This document shows positions 25,424-35,501 of a stretch of 64,000 nt of DNA, one piece after another. Source of the stretch: Parabacteroides sp. (GTDB lineage: Bacteria; Bacteroidota; Bacteroidia; Bacteroidales; Tannerellaceae); the NCBI GenBank assembly GCA_019417325.1, contig DXVO01000020.1:1-64000 (forward strand). Direction: 5' to 3'. Each line of letters begins with the position of its first letter. The first letter of the stretch is position 1. The notes under the pieces were generated by a model. It ran no database searches, was not told where the DNA came from, and saw nothing but the letters and a program-made list of their open reading frames with translations. Made by a program: the position numbers and the translations under genes.

Positions 25424-28420
25424 ATGAAACAAGAACCTAAACTATTATTCTTTAAAGAAATAGCAAAAGTTTCCATCTGTTGTTTACTGTTCTCCGCATT
25501 TTCAGCAAATGCAACAGAAATAGCATCAAAAACATCAGATCAGTCACAAGCAGCTACCATCACACAACAACAGAAAAAAGTTACCGGCATTGTTGTGGAC
25601 AGCAAAGGAGAACCGGTTATCGGAGCAAATGTTGTTGTAAAAGGAACCACTAATGGAAACATCACAGATATCGATGGTAATTTCATTTTAGAACAAGTGC
25701 CCGAACATGCGATTCTACAAATCTCATATATCGGCTATAAAACTCAGGAAATTCCGGTAAAAAACAAACTTCATTTCGATATAACATTATCAGAAGATTC
25801 TGAAACGCTGGATGAAGTAGTTGTTGTTGGTTATGGCAGTACGGTAAAAAAGGACTTGACTACCGCCGTAACAAGTGTAAAAAGTAAAGATTTCCTTCAG
25901 GGAGCATCTAACAGCCCACTACAAATGATTGACGGTAAAGTGGCAGGGGTAAGTGTATCAAGTACTGCTGCAGCGGATCCAAATGCCAGCCCAAGCGTAC
26001 AGGTACGTGGTGCATCGTCCCTGAAAGCCGGTAATGGTCCGCTGGTTGTTATTGATGGTATGCCGGGAGGTGACCTCCGTAATCTGGCTCAACAGGATAT
26101 TGAATCTATCACCGTTTTGAAAGACGGTTCTGCTGCGGCTATCTACGGTTCACGAGGTGCAAATGGGGTTATCCTGGTGCAGACTAAGCAAGGTAAATCC
26201 GGTAGAGTATCTATTACGTATGATGGATATATTGAACATGACTTCGTTGCTGCACGTCCGGATATTCTGTCTCCTGATGAATTTGTAGAGCATAATATAG
26301 GAAAAGATTACGGACATCGTACAAAATGGTATGACGAACTGATTAACAAAAAGAACGTAGGCCATAACCATAATATCGCACTTTCCGGAGGTAGCGAAAC
26401 GACTATTTTCCGTATATCTGCAAACTACAGAGGCAAAGAAGGTTTAGATATTGCAAGCGACCGTAAAGAATATGGCTTGCGTGCAAACTTCAAACAGACA
26501 ACCCTGGAAGGATTATTGGAAGTAGGCGGTAATATTTCGTATCGCTATGCGGATGAAGATTATACAGACTACAAAAGTTTCAAACAAGCTGTAGAACTGA
26601 ATCCGACTTATTCAATAGACGAAATGGATGCTTTTCGTAACAATTTCGACAGTTACAACCCGATTTATAACCTGACTCGTCGTGAAAACGGAGCTACTCA
26701 GGAATATATCACTACAGATTTCAATATCAAACTGAATATTCTGAAAAATCTGAATACAGAATTGAAGTTAGGCCGCCAGGGTACAAATAAAAAACAACGT
26801 GAGTATTATTTTAAAGACCATCGCGAATCCATCAATAACAGCCGCAACGGACGTGCACGTCTGGAAGACCAGAAGTGGGTGGATTATACATTAGAATGGT
26901 TGGGTAATTACTCTTTAGACATCGACAAACATCACATCAAAGTAATGGCAGGGTATTCCTACCAGGAATTCAACTGGGAAAAATTATATGCTGAAAATAT
27001 GAATTTCCCAACAGATGTTTTCTTGTACAATAATTTAGATGCAGGAGATTATAACAAAGCAGAAGGACGCTTAGGGATGGGTTCTGAAAAGGATCAGGAA
27101 AAAACAATCGCTTTCCTGGGACGTGTGAACTATGATTTCGACAACACATTCCTTTTTACAGGTTCTCTCCGTTATGAAGGAAATACTAAGTTCGGAACAA
27201 ACCACAAATGGGGAGCATTCCCGGCAGCTTCCGCTGCATGGCGTATCTCACGCTTACCTTATTTTGAGGATTCTTATACCGTTAACGACTTGAAACTTCG
27301 TTTCTCTTATGGTGAAACAGGACGCTCCGGATTTGATAAATATATTTCACTTGCCAAATATTCCGGATACGGATGGATGCCGAACAGCGAAGGAAAATGG
27401 GTTCAGGTATATGGTCCGGGAAATAACCCGAATACTAACCTGTCATGGGAACGCCAGATTTCTTACAACTTAGGTATCGATTACACATTATTCCAATCTA
27501 CTCTGACCGGTAGTTTAGATTTATTCATTCGTAAAGGGAAAGATGTAATCGGTGAATACCAGGTCCCGGTTCCTCCGTATTTGCATGAAAAAATCATGAC
27601 GAATGTTGGTACAACAAACTCCAAAGGATTTGAGTTACAAATGAATTGGGATGCTGTAAGAGCTAAAGATTTTACCTATTCAACGAATGTAACTCTGGCA
27701 TATACCAAATCGAAACTGACTTCATTCTCTAATGAAAAATATGAATTAGGTTATATGGAAGGTGACGGTCTGCCTTCACCGGGTAACCCTGGCCCGTGCC
27801 AACGTTTACAGGATGGCGTTGAAATTGGCTCATTCTATGGCTATCGTTATGCCGGAGTAGATGATGACGGAAATATCCTTGTTTATAAAAATGGGGAAAA
27901 AGGTGGTGAAGCGATACGAGGGCGTGATGCCAACGAATCGGATAGAACCTATATCGGAAACGGTAGTCCTAAATGGGAACTTGCCTGGGGAAATAATTTC
28001 ACATATAAAGGATTCGACCTGTCTCTGTATTTCCGCGGACGTTTTGATTATGAAATTTTGAACCAGTATCAGATGTATTATGGCCTGCAAGGTGTAACCG
28101 GTATTAATAAGTTGAAATCCGCTTACAATGAAAATGCACATATTAAGGGAGAAAAAATCATGTGCGATTATTTTCTTGAAAATGGAAACTTCCTGAAACT
28201 TGACAATATAACCATCGGCTGGACTCCTAAACTGAAAACGAAATGGATTTCCAATCTACGTGTTTACGGTACCATTAAAAATGTATTTACTATCACAAAA
28301 TACTCCGGAGGGATGGATCCGTCAAGCGTAGACGTTACCGGCCTATGGGCAGGACGTGGTAATATGGACTTATATCCTACTTCCAGAAATCTAACATTCG
28401 GTGTTCAAATCAGCTATTAA
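25424..28420 (+). CDS. SusC/RagA family TonB-linked outer membrane protein (pair 2)
   Basis: The 998-residue protein has exactly the same length as the pair 1 SusC and differs by scattered substitutions, most visibly in the signal peptide and first 50 residues. It has the same domain order: signal region, CarboxypepD_reg-like domain, DEVVVVGYG, plug (same RGASSLKAGNGPLVVID), barrel ending FGVQISY. At DNA level the divergence is mostly synonymous but patchy, with stretches near 26330-26450 and 27080-27165 almost identical to pair 1, suggesting gene conversion. It should import the same or a closely related glycan. Unlike pair 1 its promoter is not flanked by inverted repeats. Confidence 0.96.
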   Translation: MKQEPKLLFFKEIAKVSICCLLFSAFSANATEIASKTSDQSQAATITQQQKKVTGIVVDSKGEPVIGANVVVKGTTNGNITDIDGNFILEQVPEHAILQISYIGYKTQEIPVKNKLHFDITLSEDSETLDEVVVVGYGSTVKKDLTTAVTSVKSKDFLQGASNSPLQMIDGKVAGVSVSSTAAADPNASPSVQVRGASSLKAGNGPLVVIDGMPGGDLRNLAQQDIESITVLKDGSAAAIYGSRGANGVILVQTKQGKSGRVSITYDGYIEHDFVAARPDILSPDEFVEHNIGKDYGHRTKWYDELINKKNVGHNHNIALSGGSETTIFRISANYRGKEGLDIASDRKEYGLRANFKQTTLEGLLEVGGNISYRYADEDYTDYKSFKQAVELNPTYSIDEMDAFRNNFDSYNPIYNLTRRENGATQEYITTDFNIKLNILKNLNTELKLGRQGTNKKQREYYFKDHRESINNSRNGRARLEDQKWVDYTLEWLGNYSLDIDKHHIKVMAGYSYQEFNWEKLYAENMNFPTDVFLYNNLDAGDYNKAEGRLGMGSEKDQEKTIAFLGRVNYDFDNTFLFTGSLRYEGNTKFGTNHKWGAFPAASAAWRISRLPYFEDSYTVNDLKLRFSYGETGRSGFDKYISLAKYSGYGWMPNSEGKWVQVYGPGNNPNTNLSWERQISYNLGIDYTLFQSTLTGSLDLFIRKGKDVIGEYQVPVPPYLHEKIMTNVGTTNSKGFELQMNWDAVRAKDFTYSTNVTLAYTKSKLTSFSNEKYELGYMEGDGLPSPGNPGPCQRLQDGVEIGSFYGYRYAGVDDDGNILVYKNGEKGGEAIRGRDANESDRTYIGNGSPKWELAWGNNFTYKGFDLSLYFRGRFDYEILNQYQMYYGLQGVTGINKLKSAYNENAHIKGEKIMCDYFLENGNFLKLDNITIGWTPKLKTKWISNLRVYGTIKNVFTITKYSGGMDPSSVDVTGLWAGRGNMDLYPTSRNLTFGVQISY

Positions 28421-28432
28421 AAAATAATTCCT

Positions 28433-30151
28433 ATGAAACATATAAAATCAATCTATACAGCAGGCGTAATTATTGCAGCAGCAACTTTTACATCGTGTAC
28501 TGACCTGACAGAAAAACCTTATAGTATCCTGACAAATGATAACTATTTTACAGATAAAGCAAGTGTGGAAGCAACCGTACTCCGGCCCTATGAGCATGCT
28601 CAATGGTGCGGCTGGGACGGAGACCGCTGGCAATTGCAGGAACTGACAGCTGACCACTTCGTATGGACACAGAAAGGTCGCCACAGTTATGACGACGGAA
28701 AGTGGGTTCGCCTGCACGAACATAAATGGAATTACGATATGGACCAGATTAATGGCGGTTGGGTAGGACCTTATCAGGGTATCCAACAGATTAACTCGCT
28801 ATTCCGCGATTTCAAAAATCTGGATTTCCAAGCTATGAAAATTACTGATGCGGAAAAAGCCAACTATATGGGAGAGTTACGTGCTTTACGTGCATGGTTC
28901 TACATTTTCCTGATTGACTTCTATCGTAATGTACCCATTTTTACGGAGAATAACGCTCCTGATGAATTAATAGCACAATCTACGCCGGAAGAAGTTTTTG
29001 CTTTTATTGAGAAAGAATTGAAAGAAGTATTACCCACTCTGAAGCAGGAACACATCATCGGCAGATTTACCCAAGCTCCAACCGCGGCATTACTGGCCCG
29101 TATCTATTTTAATTCTAAAGTTTGGATTAACATAGACCGCTCAGCAGACTGTAAAACAATGTGTGAAGACATCATTGCCGGCAAATACGGACAATACAGC
29201 ATCAATCAGCAGGATTATAAAGACCCGTTCCGTTCAGGTATCAAAGGGTACAAATCTCCGGAAAACCTGTTTGAGTTCCCTCACAAACGTAATGTCTACC
29301 AATTCGGAGGTTTCCATGATTCATTCTTGCATTATACTTCCGGCCAGGCTTTAGGCAATCCGGATGGTGGTAATAACGGTATCCATCTGCAACCTTCACG
29401 CGATTTAGATAACAACATTTATGCGTTCCCAAGCAAACTGGGTACTCCTTATGAAAAATATGCGGATTGCGACTATCGTAAACAGCCATTTAAAATAACA
29501 AGTGCAACGGGTGGTTATGAAGGCTTCTTTATGATTGGCAAACAATTTAAATTTGACTATTCAAAAGGATACGGTTATACGAATGAACCTGTAAACGGTA
29601 CGGAAGAATATAAGGGTGAACCTTTAGTCTATGTTGATCAGGTTGGACGTTTCTCTGAAGGCATAGATATTGCTAAAGAAAAAGGTTCACGGGTAACAAC
29701 AGGAGAAGAAAATTCAGGTGTACGTTTCAATAAATTCCCGTATCTGCAGGAAGGTGACGGATTGTATATGTGCCAATCTGCCCCGGAAATACGTCTGGCT
29801 GAAATCTATTATATGCTGGCTGAAATCTATTATCGTGCCGGCGATAAAACAAAAGCTGCAGAATTACTGGATTATGTACGTATAAGAAATTATCCTGCAG
29901 ACCAATGGAATCAGTATAGTTATGCACAGAATCCGACTCTACTTACAGACCAGGAATTTATCGATGAATGGGGACGCGAGTTCATTGGTGAACGACGTCG
30001 CCGTATAGACCTGGTCCGTTGGGGACGTTTTAGTGACACATGGTGGGACAAAAGTGCTGATCCAAATGATAAAGAATACTCTATTTTCCCCATTCCCAAA
30101 AGACAGCTGGATGCTAATCCTTTGTTAAAACAAACAACGAAAGGTTGGTAA
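28433..30151 (+). CDS. SusD/RagB family nutrient-binding lipoprotein (pair 2)
   Basis: The 572-residue lipoprotein has a signal beginning MKHIKSIYTAGVIIAAATFT before Cys. It is close to identical to pair 1 SusD in the ligand-side and TPR regions (QLQELTADHFVWTQKGRH, FGGFHDSFLHYTSGQALG, EFIDEWGREFIGERRRRIDL). It lies 12 bases after its SusC partner and ends in a 15-bp-stem terminator. The equal length and lack of indels relative to pair 1 show that the duplication is recent or kept uniform by conversion. Confidence 0.95.
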   Translation: MKHIKSIYTAGVIIAAATFTSCTDLTEKPYSILTNDNYFTDKASVEATVLRPYEHAQWCGWDGDRWQLQELTADHFVWTQKGRHSYDDGKWVRLHEHKWNYDMDQINGGWVGPYQGIQQINSLFRDFKNLDFQAMKITDAEKANYMGELRALRAWFYIFLIDFYRNVPIFTENNAPDELIAQSTPEEVFAFIEKELKEVLPTLKQEHIIGRFTQAPTAALLARIYFNSKVWINIDRSADCKTMCEDIIAGKYGQYSINQQDYKDPFRSGIKGYKSPENLFEFPHKRNVYQFGGFHDSFLHYTSGQALGNPDGGNNGIHLQPSRDLDNNIYAFPSKLGTPYEKYADCDYRKQPFKITSATGGYEGFFMIGKQFKFDYSKGYGYTNEPVNGTEEYKGEPLVYVDQVGRFSEGIDIAKEKGSRVTTGEENSGVRFNKFPYLQEGDGLYMCQSAPEIRLAEIYYMLAEIYYRAGDKTKAAELLDYVRIRNYPADQWNQYSYAQNPTLLTDQEFIDEWGREFIGERRRRIDLVRWGRFSDTWWDKSADPNDKEYSIFPIPKRQLDANPLLKQTTKGW

Positions 30152-30169
30152 TTCAATATTAAGAAACAT

Positions 30170-30232
30170 AAATACAGGTAAACCATCGGCCTATTTTATT
30201 AACAATAGCAAAGAGGTTTACCTGTATTTTTT
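30170..30232 (+). terminator. Terminator of SusC/SusD pair 2
   Basis: AAATACAGGTAAACC and GGTTTACCTGTATTT form a perfect 15-bp stem with a 30-base loop, followed by Ts. Confidence 0.85.
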
Positions 30233-30440
30233 CTAGAAAGCCACCCCGCTTTTTGAAAAAAAAACACAATAGACCATACCTGCAACAAATCACAACAAAA
30301 CAAGGAAAACAAGATGAACAAAGTTCTTTAACGGGTAATTACAAGGAGCAAAAGACCAGAACCTTCTATTTTCAAAGTCTAAACAAGTATAAATTAGAAA
30401 AGTTTTTTGCTAATAAGTATTAATTCAGGAGATTTTATCT

Positions 30441-30479
30441 TATCTTTGTCATCCATAATAAAAAAATGATTTAGTTTTG
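30441..30479 (+). promoter_or_regulatory. Two candidate -7 elements for the TPR/OmpA-like lipoprotein
   Basis: TATCTTTG (30441-30448) and TAGTTTTG (30472-30479) both fit TAnnTTTG, 104 and 73 bases before the ATG. The remainder of the 30152-30551 gap is AT-rich and holds only the terminator of the previous operon. Confidence 0.5.
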
Positions 30480-30551
30480 CACGTTGATGGATAAGGAATA
30501 TATTGGAAGTGAATATATAAACATAGTAACATTTTAAACTTACATCAAATT

Positions 30552-32243
30552 ATGAACAAAAAGTCATTATTGTCATTTTTCATGATGGCAGCGATTTTAA
30601 CTCTTTCTTCTTGTTCTAACAAGTTGAAACCGTTAGCTGAAGAGTACATTAAAGCTGAACCGCAGCCGCTTGAGGCCATCGGTGGCAAGGTTCCTGTAAC
30701 AATCAATGCAACATTCCCTGCAAAATGGTTCAACAAGAAAGCTGTTGTAACTGTAACTCCGGTTTTGCGTTATGCAGGTGGAGAAGCTTGGGGTACATCC
30801 TACACTTACCAAGGTGAAAAAGTAAAAGGAAACAATCAGGTTATCCCACAGAAGGAAGGTGCTAATGTAACAATGAAATCTTCTTTCACTTATAAACCTG
30901 AAATGAAGAAATCCGAACTGTACCTGACTTTTGATGCAAAAATCAAAAACAAAACAGTTAAATTACCGGATGTAAAAATCGGCGACGGTGTTATCTCTAC
31001 TTCTGAACTGGCTGATGCTGCTACTGCAAACGCAGCTATCGCAGCAGACAAGTTCCAGCGTATCATTAAGGAAGCTCATGATGCAAACATCATGTTCCTT
31101 ATTCAACAGGCTGAACTTCGTTCTAAAGAATTGAACAAAGAAGAAATCAAAGATTGGAAAGACCTTGTTAAGAACGCAGAAGATGCTCCTAACCAGAATG
31201 TAGCAATCGAAATTTCTGCTTACGCTTCTCCTGATGGTGGTGTTAAATTGAACACTGGCCTGGCTGAAAAACGTGAAGGCAACACAAACAAGTACTTGGC
31301 TAAAGAATTGAAGAAAATGAAAGTTGAAGCTCCGGTTGATGCTCGTTACACAGCTCAAGACTGGGAAGGCTTCCAGGAATTGGTTTCAAAATCTAACATC
31401 CAGGATAAGGACTTAGTATTACGTGTTCTTTCTATGTACAAAGATCCGGAACAACGTGAAAAAGAAATCAAAAATATTTCTTCTGTTTTCAGTGTATTGG
31501 CTGAAGAAATCCTGCCGCAGTTACGTCGTTCTCGTTTGACTGCTAACATCGAAATCATCGGTAAGTCTGACGACGAAATCAGCGCATTAGCAAAGAGTAA
31601 TCCTTCTGAACTGAACGTAGAAGAAATCCTTTACGCTGCTACATTAACTAACAACGATGCTGAAAAAGCTGCTATCTATGCAAAAGCTTCTCAATTGTAT
31701 CCGAACGACTATCGTACTTGGAACAACGTTGGTATGATGGCATTCCGTGCTGGTGACATGGCTAAGGCTGAACAAATGTTCAACAAGTCTAACTCAGTTA
31801 AACCTAACAATGAAGCTAACATGAACTTAGGTTTGATCGCTTTGACTAAAGGTGACCAAGCTAAGGCTCAGCAGTTGTTCGGTAGTGCTTCTGGCGTAGC
31901 TGAATTAAGCGAAGCTCTGGGTGTTCTGTATCTGGAACAAGGCGAATGGGCTAAGGCTGCAAACTCTTTCGGTTCTGTTAAGTCTAACAACGCTGCTTTG
32001 GCTCAGATCCTGACTAAAGACTACAGCAAAGCTTCTCAGACTCTGAATGCAGTTGCTAAACCTGACGCTACAACTTCTTATTTGAAAGCTATCGTTGCAG
32101 CTCGTACAAACGATGCTAACGGTGTTGTTAACAACCTGAAAGCTGCTATCGCTGCTGACAAGAACATGGCTAAAGAAGCTGCTATCGATTTGGAATTTGC
32201 TAAATATGCAACTAACGCAGATTTCGCTGCTTTGGTTAAGTAA
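30552..32243 (+). CDS. TPR-repeat lipoprotein with OmpA-like segment
   Basis: The 563-residue protein has a lipoprotein signal (MMAAILTLSSC, Cys21). An N-terminal beta-sandwich-like region (about 25-150) is followed by a stretch resembling the OmpA/MotB peptidoglycan-binding fold (VAIEISAYASPDGG...NTGLAEKREG, about 218-260). C-terminal TPR units follow (ASQLYPNDYRTWNNVGMMAF, FNKSNSVKPNNEANMNLGLI, ALGVLYLEQGEWAKAANSFG). The codon choice is narrow (frequent GCT, AAC, CGT, CTG), as in highly expressed genes and unlike its neighbours, so this is probably an abundant envelope protein. It is monocistronic with a strong terminator. I know related Bacteroidales proteins only as uncharacterised TPR lipoproteins. 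Confidence 0.85.
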   Translation: MNKKSLLSFFMMAAILTLSSCSNKLKPLAEEYIKAEPQPLEAIGGKVPVTINATFPAKWFNKKAVVTVTPVLRYAGGEAWGTSYTYQGEKVKGNNQVIPQKEGANVTMKSSFTYKPEMKKSELYLTFDAKIKNKTVKLPDVKIGDGVISTSELADAATANAAIAADKFQRIIKEAHDANIMFLIQQAELRSKELNKEEIKDWKDLVKNAEDAPNQNVAIEISAYASPDGGVKLNTGLAEKREGNTNKYLAKELKKMKVEAPVDARYTAQDWEGFQELVSKSNIQDKDLVLRVLSMYKDPEQREKEIKNISSVFSVLAEEILPQLRRSRLTANIEIIGKSDDEISALAKSNPSELNVEEILYAATLTNNDAEKAAIYAKASQLYPNDYRTWNNVGMMAFRAGDMAKAEQMFNKSNSVKPNNEANMNLGLIALTKGDQAKAQQLFGSASGVAELSEALGVLYLEQGEWAKAANSFGSVKSNNAALAQILTKDYSKASQTLNAVAKPDATTSYLKAIVAARTNDANGVVNNLKAAIAADKNMAKEAAIDLEFAKYATNADFAALVK

Positions 32244-32263
32244 TTAACAAACCCTATCATATT

Positions 32264-32300
32264 AAAATAGGCATTCCTGAAAAGGGATGCCTATTTTTTT
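32264..32300 (+). terminator. Terminator of the TPR/OmpA-like lipoprotein gene
   Basis: AAATAGGCAT and ATGCCTATTT pair over 10 bp with a 12-base loop, followed by further Ts. Confidence 0.9.
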
Positions 32301-32383
32301 ACATAATCTTTAATACTATTTATTTTGTAATCTTCCTAACGTTTTCCACCTTTGCAAAAAATTCTAAGAAAAAGAGGTTTTGT

Positions 32384-32812
32384 ATGAAAAAAGTATTAGC
32401 AGTATTCATGTTTATCTGTTTGCTTCTGGCAGGAGCACAGGATGGAGTGGACACTGTAAAAACAGAAATACAAAATATTTCCACTTTACAGGAGCAGGCT
32501 TCTATCTCCTCTGAAGAAAAAGAACTTGAATGTAATTTTATACAACAATCCAAAGAACAATTCTCTTTTTTTGCAGACAATACTGAATACGTCAGAAATC
32601 TCTACCGTATATCACAAGGAAATGAACAACCGAACTCATCTATCGGACAAATACGGTCATTTCATAAAGTTTTAGCCGACTTTGTTCTGAAAGGCTATAA
32701 CTCCGGACAAAAAATATCTGAGACAGTATCTACGTCCCAGATAATCATACAATCTACCCTGTTTTACCGTTCTGCACATCAAATATACCAGTTGCAGAAA
32801 ATCGTTATTTAA
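32384..32812 (+). CDS. Small secreted protein of unknown function
   Basis: The 142-residue protein starts with a clear signal peptide (MKKVLAVFMFICLLLAGAQ). The mature part is hydrophilic and probably helical, with one Cys (about residue 50), and ends in the hydrophobic IYQLQKIVI. I recognise no domain. It stands alone between a terminator and the nuo operon, with a poor promoter match (CACCTTTG) just upstream. The signal peptide and plausible start support a real gene. Confidence 0.6.
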   Translation: MKKVLAVFMFICLLLAGAQDGVDTVKTEIQNISTLQEQASISSEEKELECNFIQQSKEQFSFFADNTEYVRNLYRISQGNEQPNSSIGQIRSFHKVLADFVLKGYNSGQKISETVSTSQIIIQSTLFYRSAHQIYQLQKIVI

Positions 32813-33013
32813 CCCCTTCGGTTATTGAGGAACATACAAACGGAGCTTCACCTCTTCAGTCAAGCTAAATAATTATTGTGGACAATTGAAATCCATAATT
32901 TATAAATTTCATGCCTGAACCATATCTGGATAGCAGCAGATGTATTTATGTATCCTTACCAAGCCAATAGCCCTGTTATATTCTATTCATACCAATTTTA
33001 CAATTTATAAATT

Positions 33014-33364
33014 ATGGGAGCAATATCAATTTTAGCCATGTTGCTCGCAGGTATCGGCTTTGCCGGCCTGGCAATAGGCGTGGGGAAACTCGTTTCCATT
33101 AAACGAAGTAACCCTATCAAAGGACAAGCTTACGAGTGCGGTATGCCCAGTGAGGGTACAACTTGGGCACAATTCAATGTAGGCTACTACCTCTTTTCTC
33201 TCACCTTCCTCATCTTCGATGTGGAAATGGTATTCCTGTATCCCTGGGCAGTAACCCTGAAAGAAATAGGGATACCCGCCCTTATAGAGATTGTCTTTTT
33301 TATGTTATTCCTATTCATGGGATTGCTTTACGCTTATAAAAAGAAAGCATTACAATGGAAATGA
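33014..33364 (+). CDS. nuoA: NADH-quinone oxidoreductase subunit A
   Basis: The 116-residue membrane subunit of complex I has three transmembrane helices. Conserved features are the YECGMPSEGTTWAQFNVGYY loop, whose Cys lies near the quinone channel, and FLIFDVEMVFLYPWAV. It is the first gene of an 11-gene operon and overlaps nuoB by 10 bases. I see no good TAnnTTTG element in the 200 bases upstream. Confidence 0.97.
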   Translation: MGAISILAMLLAGIGFAGLAIGVGKLVSIKRSNPIKGQAYECGMPSEGTTWAQFNVGYYLFSLTFLIFDVEMVFLYPWAVTLKEIGIPALIEIVFFMLFLFMGLLYAYKKKALQWK

Positions 33365-33897
33365 AGAAAGATTTTTTGCCCGAGTTACCTGAAGAATTCA
33401 AGGAAAACCTGGGGCGTAACGTTCTGGTTACAACCATCGACAAAATAGCCGGATGGGCACGAAGCAATTCGCTTTGGCCTTTAAGTTTCGGAACCAGTTG
33501 CTGTGCCATCGAAATGATGAGTGCGGCATCTGCCAAGTACGACTGGTCCCGTTTCGGATTTGAAGTGGCCCGTGCCTCTCCCCGCCAGGCAGACCTCATC
33601 ATCGTAGCCGGTACAATCACAAAAAAAATGGCACCGGTATTGCGTCGTTTATACGACCAGATACCCGAACCCAAATATGTAATCGCCATGGGAGCCTGCA
33701 CTATAACCGGAGGTCCGTTCGCCAAAGACAGCTATTCCGTCGTAGCCGGTGTAGACAAAATCGTTCCTGTGGACGTATATATTCCCGGATGCCCTCCCCG
33801 ACCAGAAGCATTGCTTCAAGGAATGATGGCATTGCAACAAAAAATAAAAGAAGAAAGAGCATACGTTATTGAAAAACCAAAGGAGGAAAAACAATGA
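33355..33897 (+). CDS. nuoB: NADH-quinone oxidoreductase subunit B
   Basis: The 180-residue subunit of the connecting fragment carries the N2 [4Fe-4S] cluster, the electron donor to quinone. The tandem cysteines are in SFGTSCCAIEMM, with the others in AMGACTITGGPF and VYIPGCPPRPEALL. The ATG at 33355 overlaps the nuoA stop. An alternative ATG at 33361 would remove two residues. It overlaps nuoC by four bases (ATGA). Confidence 0.98.
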   Translation: MEMKKDFLPELPEEFKENLGRNVLVTTIDKIAGWARSNSLWPLSFGTSCCAIEMMSAASAKYDWSRFGFEVARASPRQADLIIVAGTITKKMAPVLRRLYDQIPEPKYVIAMGACTITGGPFAKDSYSVVAGVDKIVPVDVYIPGCPPRPEALLQGMMALQQKIKEERAYVIEKPKEEKQ

Positions 33898-34343
33898 GCA
33901 ACCATACATTAACTGAAGCCCTTGCCAACCGGTTCAAAGACAAACAGATCGAAGAAAGTTTCGGCATGCCTGCCCTGCATATAGAGAAAGACGAACTGAT
34001 AACATGTGCCCGCATATTAAAAGAAGAAAAAGCATTTGATTTTAAAATGTTAGTTTGCGAAACAGCCGTAGACCAGACTGAACATTTCGAATTAGTTTGC
34101 CATTTACGGTCATTATCACACGGTCATGAAATGATACTGAAAACACATGTAGAGCGGGACGGGACACCCGAACTCCACTCTCTCTATGGTTTGTGGCATG
34201 CTGCAGAACTATTTGAAGATGAAATCTACGACCTCTTCGGCATACGTTTCGCGGGACATCCTTTCCTAAGACGGATTATGCTCGATGACTCATTCAACGG
34301 ATACCCTCTGCGAAAAGATTTCGTAAATACAGAGGAATTATAA
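33894..34343 (+). CDS. nuoC: NADH-quinone oxidoreductase subunit C
   Basis: The 149-residue 30-kDa subunit is short for NuoC. The signature HAAELFEDEIYDLFGIRFAGHP and the end YPLRKDF are present. It is separate from nuoD here, unlike the fused nuoCD of E. coli. Confidence 0.96.
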   Translation: MSNHTLTEALANRFKDKQIEESFGMPALHIEKDELITCARILKEEKAFDFKMLVCETAVDQTEHFELVCHLRSLSHGHEMILKTHVERDGTPELHSLYGLWHAAELFEDEIYDLFGIRFAGHPFLRRIMLDDSFNGYPLRKDFVNTEEL

Positions 34344-34365
34344 CAACAGGAAGAGTTAATAAATT

Positions 34366-35487
34366 ATGAACAATTATATACAAGTAACACCCGATGAAAC
34401 TGACGGATTTATCGTCAACATCGGTCCCCAGCATCCATCCACTCATGGTGTCCTCCGCCTGCGTACACAACTGGACGGAGAAACCATATTGAATATGGAA
34501 CCCTATTTGGGTTATATCCACCGGGGCATCGAAAAAATGTGCGAATCATTGGGATACAAACAGTTCATTTACCTGACCAGTCGTATGGACTACCTGTCAG
34601 CACATATGAACAACCAAGCATGTGCCCTATGTATAGAAAAAGGAGCACAAATAGAAGTGCCGGAACGGGCACAAGTCATCCGTGTTATCATGGCTGAATT
34701 GCAACGTCTTGCCTCCCATCTGTTATGGTGGGGAAGTATGGGACTCGACCTCGGTGCCGTATCCCCCTTCTTCTATGCTTTCCGCGAACGGGAAATGATT
34801 CTGGAAATATTTGAAGAAACAGGCGGCAACCGGTTGACAATGAATTATATCACACCCGGCGGAGTCATGCACGACCTCCATCCAGATTTTGTACGGAAAG
34901 TCAAAGAGGTCATCGCCTCTTTAAAAAAGCATGAACATGAATACAGCGAACTGATGACAGGCAACATCATTTTCAGAAAACGCGTAGAAAATGTAGGCTA
35001 CCTCACACCGGAAATGGCAATCTCTCTGGGTTGCACAGGACCTGTTGCACGTGGTTCCGGTATCTCCTGCGACGTACGCAAACATGCTCCTTACGATGTA
35101 TATGGGCAAGTCGAATTTAAAGAAATCCTACTCGACGGCTGCGACTGTATGAGCCGGTACATGGTACGTATGGAAGAAATGAAACAATCCATTGCTATCA
35201 TTGACCAGTTGATAGACCATATACCGGAAGGTTCCTACAGAAATAAACCCAAAGGCGTTATCAAACTACCTGCCGGCGAATATTACAGCCGCGTGGAAAC
35301 CGCCCGTGGCGAACTGGGGATATATATCGTAGCTGATGGAACGGGAAAACCCTGGCGCGTCAAATTCCGTACCCCTAATTTCAGTAACCTGGCAGCAATG
35401 AAACCTCTGGTGAAAGGAGCTAAGATAGGCGATTTGGTCGCTATCATGTCGACACTCGATTTAATTATTCCGGATATTGACCGATAA
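34366..35487 (+). CDS. nuoD: NADH-quinone oxidoreductase subunit D
   Basis: The 373-residue 49-kDa subunit shares the quinone-binding cavity with NuoB. The conserved GPQHPSTHGVLRL near the N-terminus, YLGYIHRGIEKMCE, and the C-terminal DLVAIMSTLDLIIPDIDR are present. The gene starts 22 bases after nuoC. Confidence 0.97.
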   Translation: MNNYIQVTPDETDGFIVNIGPQHPSTHGVLRLRTQLDGETILNMEPYLGYIHRGIEKMCESLGYKQFIYLTSRMDYLSAHMNNQACALCIEKGAQIEVPERAQVIRVIMAELQRLASHLLWWGSMGLDLGAVSPFFYAFREREMILEIFEETGGNRLTMNYITPGGVMHDLHPDFVRKVKEVIASLKKHEHEYSELMTGNIIFRKRVENVGYLTPEMAISLGCTGPVARGSGISCDVRKHAPYDVYGQVEFKEILLDGCDCMSRYMVRMEEMKQSIAIIDQLIDHIPEGSYRNKPKGVIKLPAGEYYSRVETARGELGIYIVADGTGKPWRVKFRTPNFSNLAAMKPLVKGAKIGDLVAIMSTLDLIIPDIDR

Positions 35488-35501
35488 AAAGTATTGAAAA
35501 G

